A DNA stretch of 64,000 bases from assembly GCA_030549495.1 (NCBI GenBank), contig JAUIRK010000855.1, forward strand, positions 2,733,615 through 2,797,614, read 5' to 3'. The first letter of the stretch is position 1. Every line of letters begins with the position of its first letter. A program made the position numbers and the translations under genes. This DNA is from Nectonema munidae. Taxonomy: Eukaryota; Nematomorpha; Nectonematoida; Nectonematidae. Shown here piece by piece: positions 31,601 through 44,500 of the stretch. The notes beneath the pieces are model-generated. The model was not told the origin of the DNA. It saw only the letters and a list, made by a program, of their open reading frames with translations, and ran no database searches.

Positions 31601-34600
31601 CTTTGTCAAGAGGGCGTACAAAGCATACTTCGATATGAAACTAGGTGACCAAGATAAGTCTTGGGCCCCACATATGGTGTGCAAAACCGTGTAGAAAGTC
31701 TCCGCGGTTGGACCAATGGTAAGCTGAAGTTGAAGTTTGCTGTACCAATGGTGTGGAGAGAGCCCAAGAATCATTTTGATGACTGCTACTTCTGTATCAA
31801 TGATATGACGGGGTTTAACAAGCACAAGAAAGCAAATTGGCAGTATCCGAGCCTGGATTCTGCTATCCGTCCTGTTGCGCCTCTGAGGATCTACCTGTGC
31901 CTGTTTTCACCAGTCTGCCTGAAATCGATGAAACCGAAGAGATTCCAGCTGATCTTTCAATATCAAGTGGTGATAGCTGTAGTGACTATGAAGAACCCTC
32001 AAATGGCCCTCAGCTTTTCAATCAATCTGAACTTAATGACCTAGTGCGAGACCTTTGTTTGTCGAAGGAGGAGTCTGAAGTTCTTGCATCACGACTCCAA
32101 GAGAAAAACATTCTTGATTCTGGCACAAAAGTAACATACTATAGGACAAGGGAAGGCAGCTTGCTTCGTTTCTTTTCTAAAGAAGATGACCTGGTCTTTT
32201 GTAATGACGTTTCTGCACTTCTTAACTGCATGGGGATCTCGTCATATGACCCAGCAGATTGGCGTCTCTTTATAGATAGCTCGAAATCAAGTCTAAAAGT
32301 TGTACTTTTGCATAATGGCAATAAGTTTGCTCCTGTACCAATTGGCCATTCTACCAAGATGAAAGAAGAGTATGATGGTATCCAATTTGTTCTTGAAAAA
32401 CTAAATTACAACACTCATAAATGGCTGATTTGTGTGGACTTGAAAATGGTGAATTTTCTGCTTGGTCAGCAAAGTGGGTACACAAAGTATCCCTGCTTTC
32501 TTTGTTTGTGGGATAGCAGAGCAAGAAACCAGCACTGGAGAAGGGAGAACTGGCCAGAACGAGAAAGTCTCGAAGTCGGCACAGCCAACGTCATCAATGA
32601 GCCTTTGGTACCCAGGGATAGAATCATCTTCCCTCCATTGCACATAAAACTAGGGCTCATGAAGCAGTTTGTTAAGGCGTTGAACAAAGATGGGGATTGC
32701 TTCAAGTACATATGCAGGCAATTTCCAGGTCTTTCCATCGAAAAAGCTAAAGGTGGCATCTTCGATGGACCTCAGATTCGAACGCTCATGAGGGATTCTG
32801 ACTTCACTAATCATATGAACAGGGTTGAGTTAAATGCTTGGGTGTCCTTCACAGATGTAGTGACAAACTTTTTGGGAAATCACAAAGCTGATAATTACAA
32901 GCAATTGGTCCGTAAGATGCTTACTGCATACGAAAAACTAGGGGCAAATGTGAGCATTAAAGTTCATTTCTTGTTTAGCCACCTCGACAGATTTCCTGGT
33001 AATCTTGGTGATTACAGTGAGGAGCAAGGAGAGAGATTCCATCAAGACATCAAAACAATGGAAGAGAGGTATCAAGGCAAATGGGATGAGCACATGATGG
33101 CAGACTACTGCTGGAACCTTTTGAGAGACTGTCCGAAAGTTGCTCACAAGCGAAAATCGTATAAACGTCAATTTCACTTTTGTGAATAAAATATTGTTTT
33201 GTGTGTTCATTGTAACTAAGAATCTAGTGTATAATAAATGCTTTGCATTAAAATTCAGTAAATTTTTAGCAAATTTTTTGTATATTCTCGAAATCTATGA
33301 AAAGTGTTCAGTTATTATAGGATAAATGAAATGATGTTATATCTAACTTAACTTGTTAGATTGAGATTTTACACTGTCTTTGTGGTTTTAGATTATCATA
33401 AAAATCAATATCTGACATTTTTGCACTATTTAGCCGTTTTTTGTACGTTTAGTTATGGTCGCGAATGGGTGATTTCAGACGAACGACCCCCCTGTGATAT
33501 CTCCAAAACTAGAGCCAACTTGAAAAAACAAATGTCAGATTCGGATTCAGCGCCCTTGAAAACCCCAGAAACCAGTCTCACTTTGCCTGCCAAAAATATT
33601 GTGTTGACCAGTGTTATTGATTGATTTTAGAGCATAATTATGCGAAGAAAGATTAAGACATGTTGCATTACGCGTTTGTGAGCGCAGTGAATTCTTATCT
33701 CGCATACGCTTCACCACATCTTTAGCACGCGTGTGTGGTTTATTTTATCGGGCTAGTGTACGCTTAGTTTATTTGTAGGGTTCCTAGCTTAAATCTTAGT
33801 CAAATATTAAAACGCTTATAACTTTCACATTTCTCAACAAAATGCATCATGCGATATACCAAATTAAAGCATTTTTTATGGGCTTTCAGAATACATTACT
33901 TATATCATAAGTCCTTAAGAAATACCATTTTAGTGTTTATATTTTCCATGGGCTTCATACGATTAATTAGCAGATAAAGGATGCATTTTAAACTAAAACA
34001 GTAATATATTTGAAGAAATATTTTTTCAGTATAAAGAGTTTAGAAAACTCTTCTTTGATATGTAATGATATATTCTCATAACCTGTACGGTTGAACGCGG
34101 GTAGACAACTTGCGTGTTATCTCCAACCCGTATATTACGATGATTCTTCTCCAACCTGTATTCTACGATGATTCATCTCCAACCTGTATACTACGATGAT
34201 TCATCTTCAACCTGTATACTACGATGGTTTCTATTCCATGTACAAATAACTAGGGAGACAATGTTCAACTTTCTGTTCACATTCTGCTAGATGTAAGATT
34301 TGATATACCTCATTCGGGGAGACGATGCTACATAAGTTATTACCTATATACATTATACCTGTATACTACGTTGGTTCACCTCCAACCTGTATACCGCGAT
34401 AATTCATTTCCAACCTATATAATATATTTTATCAAATAATCAAAATAAAATTCTGTAATCAAAGAATCGAAAAATATTCTTTAAAAAATCAAAAAATATC
34501 AAACTTTCTGTTCATATTTTGCTACCTCATACGATGTTACAAAAGTTATTACCTATACTTTGCAATTTGCACGATTTTAAATATTAATCAAAGAATCAAA

Positions 34601-37600
34601 AAATGTTCAAATCAAAAAATATTTATTCTTTTTAAATATATCGTTGGCTCCCCTTACTTTTAAAATTGAAAGATAAACCTAGTCTTTAATAATTAATTTT
34701 TATCAAATTATGCACATACGAAACTAAAAGTAAGGGGAGCCCCCTCCCAACTATTTTTCAAGCTCCCCTAAAAAAATTTTCATTACCCTAAAAAAATATG
34801 TCAAACATCTAGCATTCATGATAATTTCTTTCATGAGAATGTAATGTGTATAGATATGGCTTGACAAATACACCATATGTTTTCTTTTCGCCTTGTGCAA
34901 ATTAATCTGATAGTTCAAAAATTAGCGCCCCAATGAAGCCCCCCCCCCCCCTTAAAATTTTTGCTTAGCGCGGACACTCAAGTTAAATTCAGATGCCTAC
35001 GTGGAATTGCTGACTACTGTAGTTAAGCCCTGGATAACAAGAATGACCAATAATAGGCCATATGTGTGGCGGCAGGATTCCATGCCTTGCCACACCTCAG
35101 CAAACAGTCAAAAATGGTTTTCAGCCAACTTTTACGACTATGCCAGTCCAAATGTTTGGCCTCCAAACTCGCCAGATCTTAACCCGATGGATTATAATAT
35201 ATGAGGCGCTGTGGAGAAAGACACTAATCGCTGTCCTAGTACTACAAAAGCCGTGAATCGACAGAATTAAAACAGTTTTTAAAACCCTTACAGGGAAAGT
35301 GTAAAATTAGCTTGTTCTAGATTTTGAAGCCGAAATAAATGCCAATGGCGGTTATTTTGAAAAAATTGTTTGGTAATAATTTAATTTCCTTTAAATCTAA
35401 TAAATTTTGTAGTCAAAACAATTTTTTTTTCCTGATGAAAAATGTTAGTTGCGGGGTTGCATATTTTGTTTATTTTGAATTCATTTCAGGATACTTTCTT
35501 AGCTTCTCGAACGGGCTCCAAACTTTCAAAGTCTTGCGATAGAAACTAGAAAGTTAGACCATTAGAGTGGCACTTACAAAATTGAAATTGTCGGCATTTT
35601 ATTAAAGCTTTCTTTCTAATGCAAAGCCTTTGCTTTGCATTAGATATCCCCTGATTAAGGAATGCTTATAATTATGTTACAATTTCTCGTGAATGCAGGA
35701 TAATATTGTTATAATTAAAACGGGAATGCAAACTTTTTGCCATATTTGATCACATCGCAAACATTTTTATAACTAAATCATTTCTTGAAGTGACTATTCT
35801 TGCACATTTGTAATTTTTGTTTAGTTTTTTTAATTTTTTTTTTAGAATGTTTAAATGGTGATTTGAGTGGATTGCTTTTAAATATTTAAAGACAATTCAG
35901 ACCTCCAACAATCTTCTTACTACAGAAGCTACCATAAATAAACTTTTTTTTTAATTAAAAAAAAATTATTAAAAAAACCTACTGCGACTCCTATCATTTT
36001 GAAATCTTTGATTCCTTCAACTCTCAACTCCGCAATTCCGATAGATAGTATAGCTTAATATATTGCAGTCAACCCGCGTTAAAGCACACTTCACTAATCG
36101 GAATGCCTCATTATCTGTATAAATAAAAAATTCTTTTCACTTTTGAAAACAGGAAATATTAAAAATATCACCATTTTTAATAGAAATAATTAGATAGTTA
36201 ACGTGTTTTTGTTAAATACTTGAATTATATTGTTAATATTTCAGTAATCCAGGTATATATTTTATTAATTCCTTAAAATTTCACGGCAAAATCATTGTTT
36301 TTTCACAATCCAGATAATTTTCTTATGCGAATGGCTTTTTTAATGTTTGGATTAACAAGGATTTTTTTAACAATGGACGCTTCTAAGAACAACAAACTGC
36401 TTATTAACAATTGAGTGGACAATGGTCGGGATATGGCCTAGTGGTGGGAACGTAGGGTATTCATCCAGATGGTCTGGGTTCGAATAGAGATCGTGCCCCA
36501 GTTATGGAGGATTATTCTTCTGTTAGATGGGATACCACCGATAAATAAAAAAAATATTTTATAATGAAACCCTGAAGGATCTTACATAAAAGATTTTTCG
36601 ATACGAGATTCCTCATCCAATTGAGGGCTTGGTGTTTGTGTGAGGGAAAGTTGTTCAAATTTATGATGCCTTTTAAACAAATTGCTGCCATTATTGCTTT
36701 TGAAGGGAGATGAAGAAAATTCGAGAATCTTAGAACCCAGATTGTTGAATGGATCTTTAATTGATAATTTCTAGGAAAAAATCATTTTAGAATCGAAAAA
36801 AAATCATAATTTTTCACGAAACATTATCCTTATAAGAATGAAAAAGTAGAAATTACTCAATTTAAACTTTAAGATTGATGGTGGATTTTTTTTGGTGATG
36901 GTGATCTAGTGTCTGTTCTAGACAAATTCAGTTAAAAATGCAGAAGGGAAAATGTATTCAAACTTCGTAAAAAATACTCGAACCCATAAGTCCTCTAAAA
37001 TGGGCATGTTACAATTTTCAGTTTCTTGATTTCTTTAAAATTAAATATCTTATGACTTGAATTATAAGTTTTGTTCAGCAAAAAAAATTTTAATCATCAC
37101 TAATGTCAAAATTTTTGAAAGCTTTTAGAAATTTAAAAGAAAAAGTAAAAAAATTCAAATGAATTATTTTTTACTTGCAAAAGATGTTTGCTTTTTAGGA
37201 GAATGCATCAGTTAAAAATGTTCAAAAGGAAGATTTCATCTGTCAATTAAATTTAAATCCTGCCAATCCTATATTTTTCCCCGTTAATCTTTTCAGGTAT
37301 TGGTTTCAGAAAATTAATCGTCTGTTTTCTTTTAGAATGTCATATAACCTAAAGAAGACGATCTTTGCTCAGTGTGTCACTCATCAGCAATTGTGCCTGG
37401 AAGTGTTAACTAAATAAATCATATATCTATTTGAAGTTTAACGCAATTTTCATAGAATATCTTATTATGTGAAAAAATGCATACTGTTTGATACTTTTTG
37501 AAAAATACATTTTATTTTACAATTGAATAAATATCTCCACAACTTCTCTTTACAACCTAAATATCCTTTAAATATCCAACTTTAGAGGAGACATTTAAAA

Positions 37601-40600
37601 AATATACCTGAATAAAGGATAGCTAAGCTAAATATTTACTATCTTATTTAACATTGGGCTTGCGAAAATGGCGACTACAAAAATTTTGGTAATAGTGATG
37701 TTGTTGTGTATTATCGTTCCCTCTAGGCCAGGGTTTCTTAAACGGTGGGTAATTACCCTCAAAGTAGTAAATAGCTCATTTCCAAGCGGTAATTTTAGTC
37801 GTGAGGAAAACTTCTTGATTTCCTAAAACAATTTTGCATTATGAACCTCAAAACTTGGTATTTTTATTTCGAAAGTTATCTGATATCATAACTTCACACT
37901 GCCTAATTCACCGTGAGGCTCTTGCTTCAAAAACACTTCCCGCTTCTCTGAAAACATCTCTTGATCAGCTCTCAACACCACAATTTTTCGAAATCTTTGT
38001 CAAGACATGGACTCCAATCATCGAGACTTGCTTTTTCATACTTCTGTTCGATGGTTATCGAAAGAAAATGTTCTTGACCGTATTTTTGGGTTGTTTGATC
38101 AAATCAAAGTGTTTATCTCAGAACAAAATAACAAATCTAAAAAATTATTGGATTATGTTCAGGGATCCTTCAAACTCGATCTTGCCTACTCAGCGGATAT
38201 TTTTGAAGCCTTGAATAGGCTTAACCGTCAAATGCAAGGACCTGAGCAAATCATCGTTATGCACACTGATGCTATCAAAGCCTTTCTCGATAAACTTGCC
38301 TTCTGAAAAAGAAAAGTAGAAAAGGGAGAGTTGGCTTTTTCATCGCCTTAATGAGGTTTTTAATGATAAGAGCTTTGAGTTCTCAAATAATCGAAAAAAG
38401 CATATTGTTAATGATTTAAAAATGCTTCAAAACGAGTTTAAGTATTATTTCTATGAGATTGGAGAAGAAAGCACACAAGTCAAACTCGCCAGAAGCCCTT
38501 ACCGCTGTGCTGTGGATGATCTTTCCGAAGGTATTCAAGAAGAATTTCTGGAACTCATCAATAACACTGCGGCAAAGGAAGCATTTCAAGAAAAAAAAGA
38601 TTCCATTTTTCCGAAGGCTTCTAAATTCGCCATGAAAATATTGATTCCATTCTCTTCAGCATATCTTTGTGAAACTGCTTTTTCGAGTCTACTGATCATA
38701 AAATCCAATGCTAGGAATAAACTCGAGGCTGAAACAGATATTATATGTGCTCTAAGCAGCAACTCAGAATTGATCTACTCACCTCTAAAAAAACAAATTC
38801 ATAATTCTCATTAATTTAATTTAGTAAAAAAAATTTTTCTTTTTCAAATTAACCCATTAACGACCAGAATAATCAGACGATATCTAGTGTAAAGCAGAAG
38901 ATTTGTATTAAAGAGCTTTGATAAACGCAGGCGATTTTATTTTTGTAAAGTCGACTATAGTCTACATGGGCGTTAACGGGTTAATATGTTTGTTTTTTGA
39001 AACTTTTACATATAAATCTTTAACCATATTATATTCATCACCGGCCAAGTAGATGGTAAAGGGGTAAAAATTAAGGTATTTAAAGTGATAAACATTCATT
39101 GAAATGTTTGGATAGAGAGGGAGTAATGAAATTTGTGGAAGTAAGTAAGCTAAAAGGGGTAATCGTCAAAAAAGTTTAAGAACCACTGCTCTAGGCAATG
39201 TTATTATCAAAAAATTCAGGAGCCGAAGTGACCTGCTTTCGTTGTGTATCAAGCACAAAAATGCACAACAGAGCATGCTGTCTTTGCCATTCTTCTAGTG
39301 AGGGGGGGGGGGCAACCCCAAGAAGCGTCCATTCTTCTTTTTGCAAGTGAAGCTGCTGTTGTAGCTGATAGTAATTCCGGTTGGGCTAGATCAGTGAGCG
39401 CATAGCCAAGTACTGATTACTTGAATTCTAGGGAGCGCGATTGGAGTTGATGCAGCTTAGATGCAGGATCTTGCGGGAAGTTGGATTTTAGAATTTTTTT
39501 TGCGTTTTGACTAAAATCTCCATGATTTCTTCTACTGCAGTGGTAAGTAAAGTGAAGGATTCGGGAGTTATGACAGGTTCCACAGGTGTTTTCCCAAACT
39601 CATAGGATGAAGTATAAAGATGGGGTAAGGGTGGATAGGCCATATCGGCCTAATCCATATATAGGATTAGATAAACAACGTTGGATCAAAAAATCTACTT
39701 CACTATAGAATTATTTTCTTCAACTATTCCAGCACCAATGCACTACACGTGGCTCATAAAAGAAAGCGCATCTGTTTTAAATAAACTTTTTATCGTATGG
39801 TTGTCGTTTTCAATGAGTTTTTTTATAAAAACTTAAAGATGATTTTTGTTTAATCTTTAAATTCTTCCAGTAACAAAAAAGATGGACCTAAATAAATATC
39901 TAATAAGGATAAAAAGATGGATCTAACTTGTAAAGAAGGCAGAGGACTTTTGGGCGAATTGACGATTTTGTCTTTGATATCCGCTAAAATAGGGAGAGAA
40001 TTTTGGCGCAAATTTTTGAAAGCTGTCTTAAGTTGAGGCTTGGTGTTCATCGAGGAAATTGTCTTCAAAATTTGTTTGCCTTCTTTCTGCAAAAAATAAT
40101 TAGGAATTATTGATGAAAATCAATAAATCACCAGACAAGTCAAAAATCAAGAGAAAATAAAGTTGTGCTTAGAGCAGAGGTGGACAGCCAAAGTATTTTA
40201 TTCTGAGCGCTAAGATGAAGAAAATGAGATAAGTTATTTAAGCTTCCTTGATTTACTATCAATGAGCATAAAAATTTGATTGGTTGAAAGATAGGAGGTA
40301 ATCATACTTCACGTTCATTGATTGGTTCAAAATATTTTTCAATTAAGATGGCTTTTTTTCCTTTAGATATATGCTTTTTCAGAGTTGAGTTACTTTTAAA
40401 AGATTACTTTAATTATTATCAAAAAATAAACAATTTTTTATATTATTATGTTATTCAAACTGTGGGTCCTGACCCTTCAGTGGGTAGCGTGAAAAATAAA
40501 ATGGGTCTTGACAAACAAACAAAGGACATCAAGGGAGAGCAAAGTGAAGAAAATCTAAAAGTATTAATATTTTATTCATACAAATAAATAAAGCGGTGTG

Positions 40601-41496
40601 CAGATCATAAAAAAATTGTCGATGCTATAAATGGACGTAGTGATCAGAGTTTGTCTCATTGCACCTAAGTGTTATGGGTTGCGATGCAAACTGTGCTTCT
40701 TGCGATGGGTAGCAGCAAAAAAAGTTTGAAAAACGCTGATCTAGCGTAAAAGGGCGACAAATTAAGAACCAGCATTGCATTAGAGGGCCGCGCCAAAATC
40801 AAAGAATCAATTTTTATAAAAAGTGTTTTTCAATTAACTCTAAAATATTATTCATAAATAACAAATCAATATATTTGCGCAATTTTGACTATTTTAATAT
40901 GTATTGCTAGCTTATTTTTGCGGGAACTTTGTTATGTGGGCCGTAAAAGAAGAGATATAGGGCAGGGGCGCACATCCGGGGGGGGGGGGGCGAAAATGAC
41001 CTTCGCCCCCTCAATAATTTTCTATAAGTAAGAGTTGCTGCTTGTTTATAAAACATGTATGATGATCGCATAGAAGGAATGCAGACTTTCGAATCCATCA
41101 AACATCATGCCAAGCTGCTCTTAAATTCCTATCGAACATATTTTACAGACGATGTGTGAGAGCTATACCTATAGACTATAGACCCCTAAGTGTTATGGGT
41201 TGCGATGCAAACTGTGCTTCTTGCGATGGGTAGCAGCAAAAAAAGTTTGTTTTACGCTGATCTAGCGTAAAAGGGCGACAAATTAAGAACCAGCATTGCA
41301 TTAGAGGGCCGCGCCAAAATCAAAGAATCAATTTTTATAAAAAGTGTTTTTCAATTAACTCTAAAATATTATTCATAAATAACAAATCAATATATTTGCG
41401 CAATTTTGACTATTTTAATATGTATTGCTAGCTTATTTTTGCGGGAACTTTGTTATGTGGGCCGTAAAAGAAGAGATATAGGGCAGGGGCGCACAT

Positions 41497-41552
<56 letters not shown>

Positions 41553-44500
41553 CCCCCCCCCCAATAATTTTCTATAAGTAAGAGTTGCTGCTTGTTTATA
41601 AAACATGTATGATGATCGCATAGAAGGAATGCAGACTTTCGAATCCATCAAACATCATGCCAAGCTGCTCTTAAATTCCTATCGAACATATTTTACAGAC
41701 GATGTGTGAGAGCTATACCTATAGACTATAGACCTTCGCCCCCCCCCCCCCCCCAATAATTTTCTATAAGTAAGAGTTGCTGCTTGTTTATAAAACATGT
41801 ATGATGATCGCATAGAAGGAATGCAGACTTTGGAATCCATCAAACATCATGCCAAGCTGCTCTTAAATTCCTATCGTACATATTTTACAGACGATGTGTG
41901 AGAGCTATATAATAATAATCCATTGCTTCAATATGCACACAGGTCACAGAGCAAACACATGTTGATGATCCACTAGATTTTCTCATCTTCTGTCACAGTG
42001 ATTCTATTTCTCTTTCTGTCTCCTGTTTTTCTCTTCCGCTTTCTCTGCTAAAACTCAATCATTCACTCAAGCTCTCTTCTTTCATTCAAGCCCTCTTCTC
42101 TTGTTAAGCTCTCCTATCTCATTCAGCTCTATTCTCTCCAGTGACGTAGCTAGGCTGGGGCATGAGGGGCCGTGCCCACACTCCTATGTACCGCATGGTG
42201 CCCCCATGCATCTTATGCGATATCAGTTTTTGAAAATTTCTCCAATGAAAGGATCAAGAAAGTATAAATAATGTTGCGCAAGTTTTTTGTTTTTTAATTG
42301 TGCCCCTTCTATCAACTTTTTTTGGCTACACCACTGCTTCTGTCTAATTTGCATTTTGAGTTAAATTAAAATAGTTTTCAATCGTTACAATTTTATATCA
42401 ATGAATAATAAAAGAATATTGTTAGACTTGCGCTAAGAACTTTTTTTCAACAAAAGTCACTTAATCTTTATCACTACGTTTGCTACATTTTGTAACATTT
42501 GAAAACTTTAATTTTTTCAAGTCAAGAAATTTTTTTCAATAGTTATTTGGGAATGAATACTTTGATTATCTATTCAGTTTAAAAGCAAGAATACTCTATT
42601 TATTAATATTTGAGCAGAGATATTTTTTATAATGTTCGATTGTTGAATTTTATAAGTAACTGTACATATACAAATCACTTTTTTTAAGAAAATTTGTTTA
42701 TTATTACAATAAAAATATAATATCGAGACAAAATGTTTCAGTTGTTAAAAATGTACTTGATCTATTTATGACAGCTGTCAGAATTTTATTTGTTGACACA
42801 AATATTCAAAAAAACGCAATGATTTTCTTTTCTCGTATATTTTGATTTATGTTAATTTGGTCCTCGGACATTTCGCCTCATTATTTTTCAAAAGACAGTT
42901 CCTCCCATGGACAATTCGCCCCATTATTTTCATAAGACAGTTCGTCCCATGGACAATTCGCCATGTCTGTCGACCGTTATTTAAATAATTTTTTAATTAT
43001 AAGGGCTGCTACTTAAACGTTGGCTTTTGTTGCTTATAAAAACTTGAAAATATCAAATAAACTCTAATTCTTTATGCCTCCTATTATTTTGAAATTATTC
43101 TGAGAACAGACGGTTCCATTTTAAAATAGTGAAAATTGTTTTATTAGTTTATTTTGTTTCCTTTCTCTCTTATGTTAATTATGTAGCAAATTTTTCAATT
43201 TTGAGTAAAAGGTTAGGTGCAGCGTATGTATTTTCATTGACCAGGCACTGATGTACCGCTTATGTCAAACTATGAACAAATTCGTATCGATGAGAAATCG
43301 AATCCAGAAGCTTCCTGGCTGAGTCCATCATCTTAACCAACCTGCCATGCCACCCATAAAGTATGCTGTAGGGGATACGTTAAATTATTTTTCAAAAAAC
43401 TTAAGTTATGTTCTAAAAATTTTTTAGTTTTTGTTGAAGCTCTATAACTTTTTCTGATAGACTTTTTTTCCTTAAAAATTATTATAAAAGGCAAATCATT
43501 GCAAAATGTTAACAGTTATTTTACTTTTTGTAGCTTGTATCAATTTAGCTTTTAAACTATTTTTGAATGATGCTGAGTAAAATGAAATAATGCGATCTTA
43601 ATTTTTTGTTTTATTTTTGTTTGCACAATTATAACATTGTTTTATACCCTTGCCCCTGAATCAATCACATTTTTTCATATAAACATCGCAGGGTGTCTAG
43701 TAGACTCTTTGCCTTTAGAATACATTCACTCATATAAAACTATCCAACCTTGAGTTATTTGTTTTCTCTATGAATCAGATATCCTTTCATCAATTCCTGT
43801 AATGTGCCTGGTAGACTACATTATTTTTCAAATAAAAAGCCTATTCCACCCTCTAACATTTTTGGATTTTTCTAAACTAGTGTATATTTGATGGTTGTAG
43901 GTAGAAATGCCCCCGGAAAAAATGCCTCTAGAAAAAATGCCCCCAATTAAAAAGTAGGAAAAAATGCCCCCTAATTTATGATTTTCAGGATTTTTTAATT
44001 ATATAAATATTTTTATTTGGTACCGTTTGAAAGGCTAAATTTCTTAATCTATAGGGTTTTTTCTTTATAAAGTTCTTGAGAACAATAGCAAAGGTGCAGA
44101 TTTATGGGAATGTGTTCTTAAAATCCGTTAAAATATAAATTATATTTAGAAAGTGTTCTGATACACACAGAGTCCAAAAATATTCGCGGTTTTATAAATT
44201 TTTTTTTGTATTTAAAAAATTGTCGTACGCTGAGTTATTTAGTTTACTTTAATTAAATTTTAAATGTTTTAGATGAAAAGTTAACTTTTTTTTACAAAAA
44301 ATCTTTATTTGACATATCTTTTTTAAAAATTTTAATTAATAATTTTTTGAAATTTTTTGTGTTGGGGCATTTTTTCTTAATTTTAAATTGGGGCATTTTT
44401 TCCTACTTTTTAATTGGGGGCATTTTTCCCCACTTTTTAATTGGGAGCAATATTTCTGCGCACCATATTCGATATGCAAATTTAATTAAAATATTTTCGC

